This document shows, in pieces, positions 36,335 through 44,938 of a stretch of DNA of 59,922 nucleotides; within the stretch, counting starts at the first letter, position 1; each line of letters starts with the position of its first letter. Under the pieces are notes generated by a model. That model worked only from the letters and a program-made list of their open reading frames with translations, was not told the origin of the DNA and did no database searches. Source of the DNA: Thermoleophilia bacterium. GTDB lineage: Bacteria; Actinomycetota; Thermoleophilia; Miltoncostaeales; Miltoncostaeaceae. The position numbers were made by a program, and so were the translations under genes. Where the stretch lies: the NCBI GenBank assembly GCA_020848615.1, contig JADLHW010000160.1:1-59922 (forward strand). The letters run 5' to 3'.

Positions 36335-37645
36335 GTGCTCCTCGGCCTCGTCGTGCTCGCCCTCATCGTCGCCTGGAACGCGTTCTTCGTGGCCGCGGAG
36401 TACGCCTTCGTGTCGGCCAACCCCCTGCGGCTCCGGGAGCTCGCCAAGGAGGGGTCGGCGCGGGCGGGCCGGGTCGTCGAGCTGCAGGCGGATCCCACGC
36501 GGTTCATCTCGGCCGTGCAGGTGGCGATCACCGCGTCGTCACTGGGCGCCGGCGCCGTCGGCGAGCCCGCGGTGCGGCGGCTGGTGGAGGGCGTCTTCGA
36601 CCCGCTGGACGGCACCCTCGGCGAGACGCTGCCGTTCGTGCTGAGCGTCGCCCTGGCGTTCACGCTGGTCACGGCCGTCACGGTCGTGCTGGGGGAGATC
36701 GTCCCGAAGACCGCGTGCCTGGCCCACCCGGAGCGGGTCGCCATGGTCGCGATCGGCCCGGTGCGGGCCTTCACCGCCGTGTTCCGCCCGTTCGTGGTGG
36801 CGCTGGAGCGGCTGTCGCGCCTCACCACCCGCGCGCTCGGTCTCCCGGCCCCCTCCGCGCTGGGACGGCGATCGGCCGAGGAGCTGCGCCTGCTGGTCGA
36901 GTCGGCCGGCGAGGAGGGGATCATCGAGGAGGACGAGCAGCGGATGCTGCGTGGCGTGCTGGAGCTCCCGGAGCAGCAGGTCCGGACCGTGATGGTCCCG
37001 CGGCCGGACGTGGTCGCCCTGAACGTGGCGATGCGGCCGGGCGAGGCCGCGGCGGTGGTGCGCAAGCACCCGTACACCCGATACCCGGTGCACGGCGGCG
37101 ACCTGGACGACGTCCGCGGCACGCTCCACGTGCGCCGGCTGCTGGAGGCCATGGACGCGCCGCAGCCGCCCTCCGACCTGGTGCCGTTGCTGCGCCCCGC
37201 CCAGCTGGTGCTCGAGACATCGCGCCTGGACGATCTGCTCGCCCGGTTCCGGCGGGGCCGCGACCACCTGGCGGTGGTCGTGGACGAGTACGGGTCGGTC
37301 GCCGGCGTGGTGACGCTGGAGGACCTCATCGAGGAGATCGTCGGGGAGATCGACGACGAGTTCGACATGCCCGTGACCCCCGCCCAGCGCGTCGGGGCGG
37401 CGGACTGGCTCGTGCGGGCGTCGCTGGGCGTCGGCGAGGCGGCGGACCTCATCGGGCACGAGCTGCCAGACGGCCCCTACGAGTCCGTGGGCGGCCTGGT
37501 GTTCGACGCCCTCGGCCGGCTCCCGAGGGCCGGCGAGCACGTCGAGCGCGACGGCATCGGGTTCACCGTCGACGAGATGCGCGGTCAGCGCGTGACGCGC
37601 GTGCTGATCAGCCTGCCGAGCGGGAGCGCGCCCCAGGCCCCGTGA
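36335..37645 (+). CDS. CorC/HlyC-type CNNM membrane protein with CBS pair
   Basis: 436 residues from GTG 36335, chosen because GGAGG lies 9 nt upstream. Order: CNNM (DUF21) membrane domain (about 1-175, with VLGEIVPKTACL), two CBS motifs (about 200-325), and a CorC_HlyC C-terminal domain. Family members export or regulate magnesium and cobalt; the old name 'hemolysin' is misleading. The 3' end overlaps the convergent regulator gene by 38 nt. Confidence 0.9.
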   Translation: MLLGLVVLALIVAWNAFFVAAEYAFVSANPLRLRELAKEGSARAGRVVELQADPTRFISAVQVAITASSLGAGAVGEPAVRRLVEGVFDPLDGTLGETLPFVLSVALAFTLVTAVTVVLGEIVPKTACLAHPERVAMVAIGPVRAFTAVFRPFVVALERLSRLTTRALGLPAPSALGRRSAEELRLLVESAGEEGIIEEDEQRMLRGVLELPEQQVRTVMVPRPDVVALNVAMRPGEAAAVVRKHPYTRYPVHGGDLDDVRGTLHVRRLLEAMDAPQPPSDLVPLLRPAQLVLETSRLDDLLARFRRGRDHLAVVVDEYGSVAGVVTLEDLIEEIVGEIDDEFDMPVTPAQRVGAADWLVRASLGVGEAADLIGHELPDGPYESVGGLVFDALGRLPRAGEHVERDGIGFTVDEMRGQRVTRVLISLPSGSAPQAP

Positions 37646-37985
37646 CCTCCTGGCCGGGATCCTCGGCGAGCACGTCCAGCAGCCGGCCGATGGTGTGGTG
37701 CCCCTCCAGCGAGTGCCGCAACGGCCGCGACGCGTCCAGGTGGTACCGGTTGCGCCGCCCGTGCTTCTCCCGGCGCAGGTAACCGGCGTCGACCAGCTCG
37801 CCCACGATGCGCTGGGCGGCGCGCTCGGTGATCCCCACGGCGCCGGCGAGGTCCCGCACGCGCATGTCCGGGTCGAGGGCCAGCGCCACCATCACGTGCC
37901 CGTGGTTGGTGAGGAACGTCCAGCCGTGCACGGGTTCCTGGCCGTCCGTGCCGGCGATGCCGCGAATGTCGCTCGTGCGCTCCAT
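37608..37985 (-). CDS. Winged-helix transcriptional regulator (MarR/ArsR-like)
   Basis: 125 residues from ATG 37985. A helix-turn-helix is at about 40-72 (VRDLAGAVGITERAAQRIVGELVDAGYL), followed by a wing REKHGRRNRYHL. No metal-binding cysteines or sensor domain. An upstream ATG at 38015 would overlap the promoter -10, so the shorter start is preferred. Confidence 0.82.
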   Translation of the reverse strand: MERTSDIRGIAGTDGQEPVHGWTFLTNHGHVMVALALDPDMRVRDLAGAVGITERAAQRIVGELVDAGYLRREKHGRRNRYHLDASRPLRHSLEGHHTIGRLLDVLAEDPGQEVTGPGARSRSAG

Positions 37986-38013
37986 CACCCGATTCCTGAT
38001 CTGAGACAGACGC

Positions 38014-38019
38014 ATTGTA
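38014..38019 (-). promoter_or_regulatory. -10 element of the winged-helix regulator gene
   Basis: TACAAT on the minus strand, a near-consensus -10 inside an AT-rich patch. It puts the transcript start near 38007, downstream of ATG 38015, so translation should begin at 37985 with a leader of about 22 nt. Confidence 0.5.
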
Positions 38020-38084
38020 AATCATGCATCCGGAAACAGACTAGCGGCGTGCCCCGACGGCGCACGCGGCGCCGGCGCGTGCGG

Positions 38085-39038
38085 TCACGGCTGTGCGGCG
38101 ACCCCGGCGATCCAGAGGATGACGCCCCACAGGGCGAAGGCGGCGACGCCGACCCAGAACGCCGCGATCGCCAGCCCGCGGCCGCCGATGCGGCGCGACG
38201 AGGCGTCGCTGTCGTGCTTGCCGAGGAGCCCCGCGGCGCCCCCGACGGCCGCCAGCGGGAACACCAGGACGCCGACGAGCGCGACGACGAACCCGATCAC
38301 GCCCATCGGGGGCGCGCTGTCGCGGCCGTCGTCGGCACGGGCCGGGGTGGTGAAGAAGAACGTGGCCATGAGCACGCCCAGCACGCCGAGCCCGGCGGCG
38401 ATGGCGATGCACCACCACCCGAACGAGACGCTCACGTCCGTGCCGGCCACCAGCGCGTCACCGGTGCGGGTCCCGATCATGAACAGGAGCAGGAACATGG
38501 CGGCCCCGGCAGCCACCAGGTGCCCGCCCAGCCGCGCCCACACGTTGGGCACGAGCGCGGCGACGACGGCGCCCGCGGTGAGGACGAGCCCGGTCACCGG
38601 CACCGCGTCGGTCGCCTCGTAGCCGTTGCCCAACGGCTGCTCGGTGAGCGTCTGCCCGATGGAACCCAGGGTGAACAGCCCGCCCACGGCCGCGATCCCG
38701 TGGCCGACCCGGCCCAGCAGGTTCATCGGATAGCCGCCGCGGGTCCCGGTGGACACCGCGACCGCCGCCGGCGCCGCCGTCCCCCAGGTGCCGCCGGCGC
38801 CCGGGGCCGGCTGGCTGCCCGGGGTGGGCTCCGCCGCCCGCTCGGATGCGGTGGAGACCTCGGCGGGCACCTCCCTCACCTGCGACGGCGTCCCGGAGGC
38901 CGGCGCGTGCGGCGCGCCCAGCGGCTCGCTCGCGGTCTGGCCGTTCTCGGACACCCACTCCGTCCACTGGCTGCCATCCCAGTACCGCAGGCGCCCCCCG
39001 CGCGTGGGATCGTCGTACCAACCGGCCGGGGTGCTCAT
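38085..39038 (-). CDS. DUF2510 multi-pass membrane protein
   Basis: 317 residues. The N-terminal 30 residues (PAGWYDDPTRGGRLRYWDGSQWTEWV) are a DUF2510 motif, common in Actinomycetota membrane proteins. A proline/alanine-rich linker to about 100 is followed by about seven membrane helices. Transcribed alone. Function unknown. Confidence 0.88.
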   Translation of the reverse strand: MSTPAGWYDDPTRGGRLRYWDGSQWTEWVSENGQTASEPLGAPHAPASGTPSQVREVPAEVSTASERAAEPTPGSQPAPGAGGTWGTAAPAAVAVSTGTRGGYPMNLLGRVGHGIAAVGGLFTLGSIGQTLTEQPLGNGYEATDAVPVTGLVLTAGAVVAALVPNVWARLGGHLVAAGAAMFLLLFMIGTRTGDALVAGTDVSVSFGWWCIAIAAGLGVLGVLMATFFFTTPARADDGRDSAPPMGVIGFVVALVGVLVFPLAAVGGAAGLLGKHDSDASSRRIGGRGLAIAAFWVGVAAFALWGVILWIAGVAAQP

Positions 39039-39113
39039 GCGGGGCCTCCTGAGGGCGTGGGGTGAGCCGGGCTGCTCGGCGCCGATCGTACCCCGGGCCG
39101 CGGCCGTCCGTTA

Positions 39114-39142
39114 CCCGCCCCCGCGGCGTCCCCGCGGGCGGG
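39114..39142 (-). terminator. Terminator after the response regulator gene
   Basis: An 11-bp GC stem with a 2-nt bulge begins 1 nt past the regulator stop. It separates the two-component pair from the DUF2510 gene. Confidence 0.5.
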
Positions 39143-39143
39143 A

Positions 39144-39812
39144 CTAGGCCGGCGGGAGCTCCAGGCGCCGCTGCCCCGCCCACGCCGCGGCCTGCGACCG
39201 GCGCTGGAACCCGAGCTTGCGCAGCAGCTGGCTCACGTGGTTCCGGACGGTCTTCTCGGAGAGGTGCAGCACCTCGCCGATCGCCCGGTTGGTGTAGCCC
39301 TCGGCGATGAGCGCGAGCATGCGGCGCTCCCGGTCGGTGAGCCCCGCGAGCTCCGCCTCGGCCTGCTTGGCCGACAGCTCCCGGAACTGGCTCAGCAGCG
39401 TCCCCGCGGCCCGGGGGTCGAGGGAGCTCTCCCCCGCCGCGGCGTCGCGGATGGCCTGGGTGAGGCGGTCGGCGTCCGCCTGCTTGAGCAGGTATCCCGA
39501 CGCCCCCGCCATCACGGCGCCCACGATGGCCTCCTCGTCCTGGTACGAGGTGAGCATCACGACCCGGATCTCCTGGTTGTCGGCCTTGATGCGCCGGCAG
39601 GCCTCCACGCCGCTGCCGTCGGGCAGGCGGACGTCCATGAGCACCACGTCCGGGCGGGCCTGGACCGCGAGGGCGATGGCCTCGGCCACCGTCCCGGCCT
39701 CGCCGACGACCCGGAACCCCGCCGTGTTCGCGAGCAGCGTCTTGAGCCCGATCCGGACGACCGCGTGGTCGTCGACGATCAGCACGCGGATGGACTCGGT
39801 GTTGGTGCTCAT
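39144..39812 (-). CDS. NarL/FixJ-family response regulator
   Basis: 222 residues. Receiver: acidic pair DD14-15, phospho-accepting Asp60 (VVLMDVRLPDG), the switch threonine in MLTSYQD and lysine in YLLKQAD. C-terminal LuxR HTH at about 150-212 (LTDRERRMLALIAEGYTNRAIGEVL). Encoded with and probably phosphorylated by the adjacent kinase (ATGA overlap). Confidence 0.95.
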   Translation of the reverse strand: MSTNTESIRVLIVDDHAVVRIGLKTLLANTAGFRVVGEAGTVAEAIALAVQARPDVVLMDVRLPDGSGVEACRRIKADNQEIRVVMLTSYQDEEAIVGAVMAGASGYLLKQADADRLTQAIRDAAAGESSLDPRAAGTLLSQFRELSAKQAEAELAGLTDRERRMLALIAEGYTNRAIGEVLHLSEKTVRNHVSQLLRKLGFQRRSQAAAWAGQRRLELPPA

Positions 39813-41254
39813 GAGGGGATCACCTCTGGGAAGGGTCGTGGGATCGGGAGGGGGGCTGGGACGTCGGAGTCCAGGGGGACGGCGACGACGACCCGGGTTC
39901 CGGCGGAACCGTCGAAGGTGAGGCGGCCGCCCATGCGGCGGGCGCGTTCGCGCATGTTGCGCAGCCCGTGGCCGTCGCCGCCGCCGCCCGCGGCCACCGA
40001 CAGGCCGCAGCCGTCGTCGCGGACCACGAGCTCCAGCTCGTCCGGGGCGAAGGCCAGGCTCACGTCGGCCGTGCACTGGCCGGCGTGGCGGGCGCTGTTG
40101 CTCAGCGCCTCGCGCAGGATCTGCTCCAGGTGGCGGCCGGCGCCGTCCGGGATGGGCCCGCTCACGCCCACGCCGCGCACGCGCATGCGCACCTCCAGCC
40201 CGGTCTCCTGGGCGAACTCGTGGGAGAGGACGGCGAGGCGGTCCGCGATGCCCGCGGCCGTGTCCGGCGTCTCGGACAGGTCGGTGATGTACCGGCGGAT
40301 GCCGTCGGTGACGGTGTTGAGGTCGGCGACGACGCTGCGCACCTCGTGCCGCATCTCGTCGTCGGTCACGCGCATCGCCAGGGCCTCCAGGTGCAGGCCG
40401 GCCGCGTAGATCGACTGGATGGTCCCGTCGTGCAGGTCGCGGCGGAAACGCGCGCGCTCCTCGGCCACGGCCCGTGAACGCTCCAGCGCGTCGAGGCGCT
40501 GCTTGGCCTCGACCTCGAAGATCTCCAGCAGCTTCACCGCGAGGACGCACAGGGCGAGGCCGGCGAGGCCGCGCAGCGCGGCGAGCGGCAGTCCGGTGTA
40601 GTCGAACCACGCCCGGTCGCTGAGCGCCTCGGGCGCCCACGGGGCGGGCTCCACGATGAGCCCGCCCAGCAGGCCGTACACGGCGAGCACCCCGGCGGCG
40701 GCCGCCGCGTAGCTCTTGATGCCGGTCATGCCCGCCGCGGCCAGGGCTCCGCGCTGGCGCCACATGCCCACCGCCGCGAGCAGCGCCCCCGGCAACAGGA
40801 ACAGCAGCCGCGCGGTGGCGTCCAGGGACCGCTCCCAGTCCTCCACGGTCCAGCCGCGGCTGCGGGCGAACGCGGCGGTGACCACCGGCAGGGCCGCCCA
40901 GGCGACCATCGACAGCGCGGTGAGGAGCCGCCGGGTGCGCGGGTCCAGCTGCAGGAGCCGCAGGCCGAACTGCACGAGGAACAGGAACGCCGCGGTCTGC
41001 AGCAGGCCGCGCAGCACGATGAGCGCATCGACGATGCCGTCGCCGAGGTACTCCTCCTGGATGGGGACGAACACCTGCCCCCACACCGCGAACGCCTCGA
41101 TGAACGCGAAGGCCGCGAGCCAGATGAGGGCGTTGGTGAGCACGAGCCGGCTCGCCCTGCGCCGCTGGATCCACACCGCGAAGCCCAGGCTGAAGAACAC
41201 CAGCCCGTGGGCGAACAGGATGATGGTCTCGTTCTGGTCGAAGAACCTATGCAC
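39809..41254 (-). CDS. NarL-type sensor histidine kinase with 7-helix membrane input domain
   Basis: 481 residues from GTG 41254. About seven membrane helices within residues 10-245 with no large extracellular loop, so it likely senses within the membrane. HisKA_3 phospho-acceptor His275 in RRDLHDGTIQSIYAAG, then an HATPase_c domain (EALSNSARHAG; DDGCGL; GHGLRNMRERA). Partner of the downstream regulator. Confidence 0.94.
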   Translation of the reverse strand: MHRFFDQNETIILFAHGLVFFSLGFAVWIQRRRASRLVLTNALIWLAAFAFIEAFAVWGQVFVPIQEEYLGDGIVDALIVLRGLLQTAAFLFLVQFGLRLLQLDPRTRRLLTALSMVAWAALPVVTAAFARSRGWTVEDWERSLDATARLLFLLPGALLAAVGMWRQRGALAAAGMTGIKSYAAAAAGVLAVYGLLGGLIVEPAPWAPEALSDRAWFDYTGLPLAALRGLAGLALCVLAVKLLEIFEVEAKQRLDALERSRAVAEERARFRRDLHDGTIQSIYAAGLHLEALAMRVTDDEMRHEVRSVVADLNTVTDGIRRYITDLSETPDTAAGIADRLAVLSHEFAQETGLEVRMRVRGVGVSGPIPDGAGRHLEQILREALSNSARHAGQCTADVSLAFAPDELELVVRDDGCGLSVAAGGGGDGHGLRNMRERARRMGGRLTFDGSAGTRVVVAVPLDSDVPAPLPIPRPFPEVIPS

Positions 41255-41290
41255 GGGCGGTCACCCCGCGGCCGCGGTCCTCCAGCAGAC

Positions 41291-41324
41291 CGAGGGCGGG
41301 GCGCCCAGGAGCGCCCCGCCCTCG
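41291..41324 (-). terminator. Terminator upstream of the kinase operon
   Basis: A perfect 14-bp stem with a 6-nt loop between the 84-residue gene (minus) and the kinase gene. On the minus strand it follows the small gene by about 47 nt of sequence beyond its stop. Confidence 0.65.
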
Positions 41325-41370
41325 TGGCAGACGGTCTCTGTCGTCCCCGAACACAGGGACGAGTGTACCC

Positions 41371-41625
41371 CTACTCCCCGACGGCCGCCTCGAGCTTCGT
41401 GCGCATCTCGCCCAGCAACTCGTCCTGGACGGCGTCGATGATCTCGGGCTCCTCGAGGAGCGCGCGGCGCTCCAGCGGGGAGAGCCGGTTGGTGATGTAC
41501 GGGTCCTCGAGGATCTCCGCCAGGTGCCGCTCGGTCCCGATCTGGCGGATCACGTACTCCACGAGCCGCTTGTGCTTGGCCGACTCGCTGCCGACCAGCT
41601 TCGCAACCTCATCCTGCAGACCCAT
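41371..41625 (-). CDS. Small acidic unknown protein after htpX
   Basis: 84 residues, mostly helical, strongly acidic (SPLERRALLEEPEIIDAVQDELLGEM). No signal, membrane segment or cysteine. 25 nt after htpX in the same direction, so probably in its operon. No family recognised. Confidence 0.75.
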   Translation of the reverse strand: MGLQDEVAKLVGSESAKHKRLVEYVIRQIGTERHLAEILEDPYITNRLSPLERRALLEEPEIIDAVQDELLGEMRTKLEAAVGE

Positions 41626-41650
41626 CGTCGTCCCCTCGCCGCTCGTACGC

Positions 41651-42535
41651 TCAGGCGCTGTGGCTGTAGGTCGCCATCGCCCGGAGCCGGGCCACCCGCT
41701 CCTCCATGGGCGGGTGCGTGGAGAACAGGCCCGACATCTTGCGGCCGAAGCTCCCCAGCGGGTTGACGATGTACAGCGGCGCCGCCGCCTGGTTCACCTG
41801 CATCGGGACGACCTCCGTCCCGCGGTGGAGCCTAACCAACGCGTCGGCCAGGGGGTTCGGGTCCCCGAGGATCTCGGCGCCGGTGGCGTCCGCCACGTAC
41901 TCGCGCTGACGGGAGATCGCCATCTGGATGACCACCGCGGCGAGCGGGGCCAGGATCATGGCCGCGATCGTCCCGATGAACCCCAGCGGGTTGCCGTCGT
42001 CGTCGCCCCCGCCGAACAGCAGGGAGAACTGCAGGAAGTTCACGATCGCCGAGATGGCGCCGGCCACCATCGCCGCGATGCTCGCGATGAGGATGTCCCG
42101 GTTCTTGATGTGCGCGAGCTCGTGGGCGATGACGCCCTCCAGCTCCCGGCGGGGCAGCGACCGCATGATGCCGCTGGTGACCGCGACGGCCGCGTGCTTG
42201 GGGTTGCGGCCGGTCGCGAAGGCGTTGGGCTGCTCGGCCGGGGTGACGTACACGGCCGGCTTTGGGATGCCGGCGCGGGCCGAGAGGGTGGCGATCATCT
42301 CGTGCAGCTCGGGAGCCTCCTGCTCGCTCACCGGCTGCGCGCGGCTCATCTTGAGGGCCATCGGCCCGCTGAACCAGTAGGCCGCCAGGTTGAAGATGAC
42401 GGCGAACGCGGCGAAGATGATCAGGCCGCCCGACCCGCCCACCAGCTGCCCGATCACCAGCAGCAGCGCCGTGAGGGCGCCCAGGAGGGCGAAGGTCTTG
42501 AACATGTTGCCGATCCGCTGGGGAGCGGAGTTCAT
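41651..42535 (-). CDS. htpX: Membrane zinc metalloprotease HtpX
   Basis: M48B protease that degrades misfolded membrane proteins. 294 residues: two N-terminal membrane helices (about 14-56), zinc motif HELAH at 138-142, a second pair of helices (about 150-205), and the third ligand in REYVADATGAEI. Normal length and order for the family. Confidence 0.95.
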   Translation of the reverse strand: MNSAPQRIGNMFKTFALLGALTALLLVIGQLVGGSGGLIIFAAFAVIFNLAAYWFSGPMALKMSRAQPVSEQEAPELHEMIATLSARAGIPKPAVYVTPAEQPNAFATGRNPKHAAVAVTSGIMRSLPRRELEGVIAHELAHIKNRDILIASIAAMVAGAISAIVNFLQFSLLFGGGDDDGNPLGFIGTIAAMILAPLAAVVIQMAISRQREYVADATGAEILGDPNPLADALVRLHRGTEVVPMQVNQAAAPLYIVNPLGSFGRKMSGLFSTHPPMEERVARLRAMATYSHSA

Positions 42536-42616
42536 GCTTCCTCCTCGATCACGGCCACCGGCGCCCCCAGAAGACGCCTCCGTGGCCTCGGCTCGAGTGT
42601 AGGGACGCCCGGAAAC

Positions 42617-43237
42617 ATGATCCAGATGTCAGCCGTTGAGGACCGGTTAACCACGACCCGCCGCCGGAGCGCCCTCGCGGCGGCGGCCGCGGCGGTCCTC
42701 ATCGCCCTGGCGGGGTGCGGTCCCGAGGGCCCGCGGGACACCGGGGGCCTCGCCGCCGCGGACCCCGTGGCGCTGCTCGGGGTGCTCCCCACCCCCTCGG
42801 GGCTCACCGACGACGGCGGCCCGCTGGCCGCCGAGCCCCTGGACCTCATCGAGGCGATCCTCGGGATGCGCGACGCGGCCCGGGCGGACCGGGTGGTGGC
42901 CGCCGGCCTGCGGCACGGCGGGGTGCGGCGGTGGACGGCGGCCGGCGGGGGATCGATGGCGGCCGCGGTGACGGTGTGGCCCAGCAAGCCCATCGCCTAC
43001 AACTTCTCGCTGCAGGTGAGCCAGCAGGATCTCGGCGGGTCCGGGGTGTCGGCGTGGACGCCGCGGGACGTCCCCGGCGGCCAGGGCACCCGGCAGTCCG
43101 GCGGGGCGCGCGTGCGGGTCCTCACGCGCACGGTCGGGCCCAATGCGCTCGTGATCCGCGCGTCCGGGGCGGTGCCCGACGCGGTGGTCGCGAAGACGAT
43201 GGAACGCCTCATCGTCGTCCAGGAGGCCAAGGGCTGA
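42617..43237 (+). CDS. Predicted lipoprotein, unknown function
   Basis: 206 residues from ATG 42617. Signal sequence with lipobox LAGC (Cys34) after an arginine-rich n-region. The mature domain has no recognised family; it is beta-rich with VSQQDLGGSGVSAWTPRD. An alternative ATG at 42626 is in frame. It precedes hflX by 44 nt. Confidence 0.72.
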   Translation: MIQMSAVEDRLTTTRRRSALAAAAAAVLIALAGCGPEGPRDTGGLAAADPVALLGVLPTPSGLTDDGGPLAAEPLDLIEAILGMRDAARADRVVAAGLRHGGVRRWTAAGGGSMAAAVTVWPSKPIAYNFSLQVSQQDLGGSGVSAWTPRDVPGGQGTRQSGGARVRVLTRTVGPNALVIRASGAVPDAVVAKTMERLIVVQEAKG

Positions 43238-43269
43238 CCGGCCGGTGGTGTGCCGTCCCCGTCGCGCGG

Positions 43270-43275
43270 CATGAT
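43270..43275 (+). promoter_or_regulatory. Candidate -10 for hflX, probable leaderless
   Basis: CATGAT ends 6 nt before GTG 43282. The GGAGG next to the start is too close (1 nt) to act as a ribosome-binding site, so a leaderless message fits better. Confidence 0.3.
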
Positions 43276-43281
43276 GGAGGT

Positions 43282-44637
43282 GTGGGCAAGGACCGATTCA
43301 CCGAGCACGGGAAGGACCGCGACCTCCAGCGCACCTACCGCGGCCGGGCCGAGCGGGACGCGCACGAGGTGCCCCTGCCGCGGCTCGGACCGGAGCGGGC
43401 GATCGTGATCGCCTCGGTGGTCCGCAACGACGAGACCGCCCAGGATTCCCTGGACGAGCTCGCCGAGCTGCTGCGCACCGCCGACGCGGAGGTGGTGGAG
43501 ACCGTCGTGCAGCAGCGCCCGCATCCCGACCAGCGCGCCTACCTCGGCACGGGCAAGCTCGAGGAGGTCGAGGAGCTGGTGACGCGCCTCAAGCCCGACC
43601 TCGTGGCGGTCGACGGGGAGCTCACGCCGCGCCAGCAGCGCGTGCTGGAGGACCGCCTGAGGATCCGGGTGGTCGACCGCACCGCCGTGATCCTCGACAT
43701 CTTCGCCCTGCACGCCACCACCGCCGAGGGCAAGCTGCAGGTCGAGCTCGCCCAGCTGGAGTATTCGTACCAGCGGCAGGAGGGGCTGTGGCAGCACCTG
43801 GAACGCCTGGGCGGCGGCGTCGGCACCCGCGGCCCGGGTGAGAGCCAGCTGGAGTCCGACCGCCGCCTGCTGCGGAACCGCATGGCGGTGCTGCGGCGAC
43901 GCCTGCGCGACCTCGACCGCTCCCGCGCCGTGATGCGCGAGCGGCGCCTGGAGTCCGGCGTGCCGCGCGTCGCCCTGGCCGGGTACACGAACGCCGGCAA
44001 GTCGAGCCTCATGAACGCCGTGTCCGGGGCGGACGTGGCCGTCGACAACGCGCTGTTCGAGACCCTCGACCCCACCACGCGGTCCATCGAGCACCGCGGG
44101 TACCGCGTGCTGCTGAGCGACACCGTCGGGTTCATCCGGGCCCTCCCCCACCAGCTGGTGGAGGCGTTCCGGTCGACGCTCGACGAGGTGCGGGACGCCG
44201 ACCTCATCCTCCACGTCGCCGACGCGTCAGAGCCGGAGGCCCGCCGCCTCGCGCAGGCCGTCGCCGTGGAGGACGTGCTGGAGGAGATCGGCGCCGCGGA
44301 GATCCCCCGCATCAGCGTGCTCAACAAGGTCGACCGCCTCACCCCGGACGAGCGCGACGCCCTGGTGGCCCGTAACCCCGGGGCGATGCTCACGTCCGCC
44401 CTCAGCGGCGAGGGCCTCGAGGAGCTGCGCGAACGGCTCGCCGACCTCGCCCGCGCGCAGATGACCGCCCTCGACGTCGTCATCCCGTACGCCGACGGCG
44501 CGCTGCTCAAGGACGTGTACCGGCAGGGCCACGAGGTGCACGAGGAGGCCACCGACGACGGCCTGCGCATCACCGCCCTCCTCCCCGGCCCGGCCGCCGC
44601 CCGCATCCGCACCGCCCTCGGGACGGCCCGCGCATGA
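43282..44637 (+). CDS. hflX: GTPase HflX
   Basis: Ribosome-splitting, stress-linked GTPase, 451 residues. N-terminal nucleotide-binding domain (RAIVIASVVRND; YLGTGKLEEV), the GGxGTRGPGESQLE linker (178-191) and the G domain with GYTNAGKSS (234-242), DTVGF and NKVD. GTG 43282 is chosen as the only start upstream of the conserved region; GTG near 43369 is possible. Confidence 0.95.
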   Translation: MGKDRFTEHGKDRDLQRTYRGRAERDAHEVPLPRLGPERAIVIASVVRNDETAQDSLDELAELLRTADAEVVETVVQQRPHPDQRAYLGTGKLEEVEELVTRLKPDLVAVDGELTPRQQRVLEDRLRIRVVDRTAVILDIFALHATTAEGKLQVELAQLEYSYQRQEGLWQHLERLGGGVGTRGPGESQLESDRRLLRNRMAVLRRRLRDLDRSRAVMRERRLESGVPRVALAGYTNAGKSSLMNAVSGADVAVDNALFETLDPTTRSIEHRGYRVLLSDTVGFIRALPHQLVEAFRSTLDEVRDADLILHVADASEPEARRLAQAVAVEDVLEEIGAAEIPRISVLNKVDRLTPDERDALVARNPGAMLTSALSGEGLEELRERLADLARAQMTALDVVIPYADGALLKDVYRQGHEVHEEATDDGLRITALLPGPAAARIRTALGTARA

Positions 44638-44897
44638 GCCCGGAGGCCGAGTCGACCGGGCTGCGCAACATCGGCCCCACCTCCGCCCGGTGGCTCGCCG
44701 AGGTGGGCATCGACACGCCGGAGGAGCTCCGGCGCGTCGGCGCCGCCGAGGCCTACCGGATGATCAAGGCGTGGCGTCCGTGGGACGTCACCCTCATCCT
44801 CCTGTGGGCCCTGGAGGGCGCCATCACCGACGTCGACTGGATGGACGTGACCCCGGAACGCCGCCTCGAGCTGCGCCGCGAGGTCGACGAGGCCTGA
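44634..44897 (+). CDS. TfoX C-terminal domain protein
   Basis: 87 residues from ATG 44634, overlapping the hflX stop (ATGA). GLRNIGPTSARWLAEVGI and WDVTLILLWALEGA match the TfoX_C helix-hairpin module. The N-terminal TfoX domain is absent, so this is a stand-alone C-domain; family members of this size are common but uncharacterised. Confidence 0.88.
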   Translation: MSPEAESTGLRNIGPTSARWLAEVGIDTPEELRRVGAAEAYRMIKAWRPWDVTLILLWALEGAITDVDWMDVTPERRLELRREVDEA

Positions 44898-44902
44898 GGG
44901 CT

Positions 44903-44929
44903 CCGGCGGCCCCCGGTGGGCGCCGCCGG
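44903..44929. terminator. Bidirectional terminator between hflX-tfoX-C and the L,D-transpeptidase
   Basis: An 8-bp stem (CCGGCGGC/GCCGCCGG) with an 11-nt loop between two convergent stop codons. Confidence 0.55.
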
Positions 44930-44938
44930 CCGTTCTGG

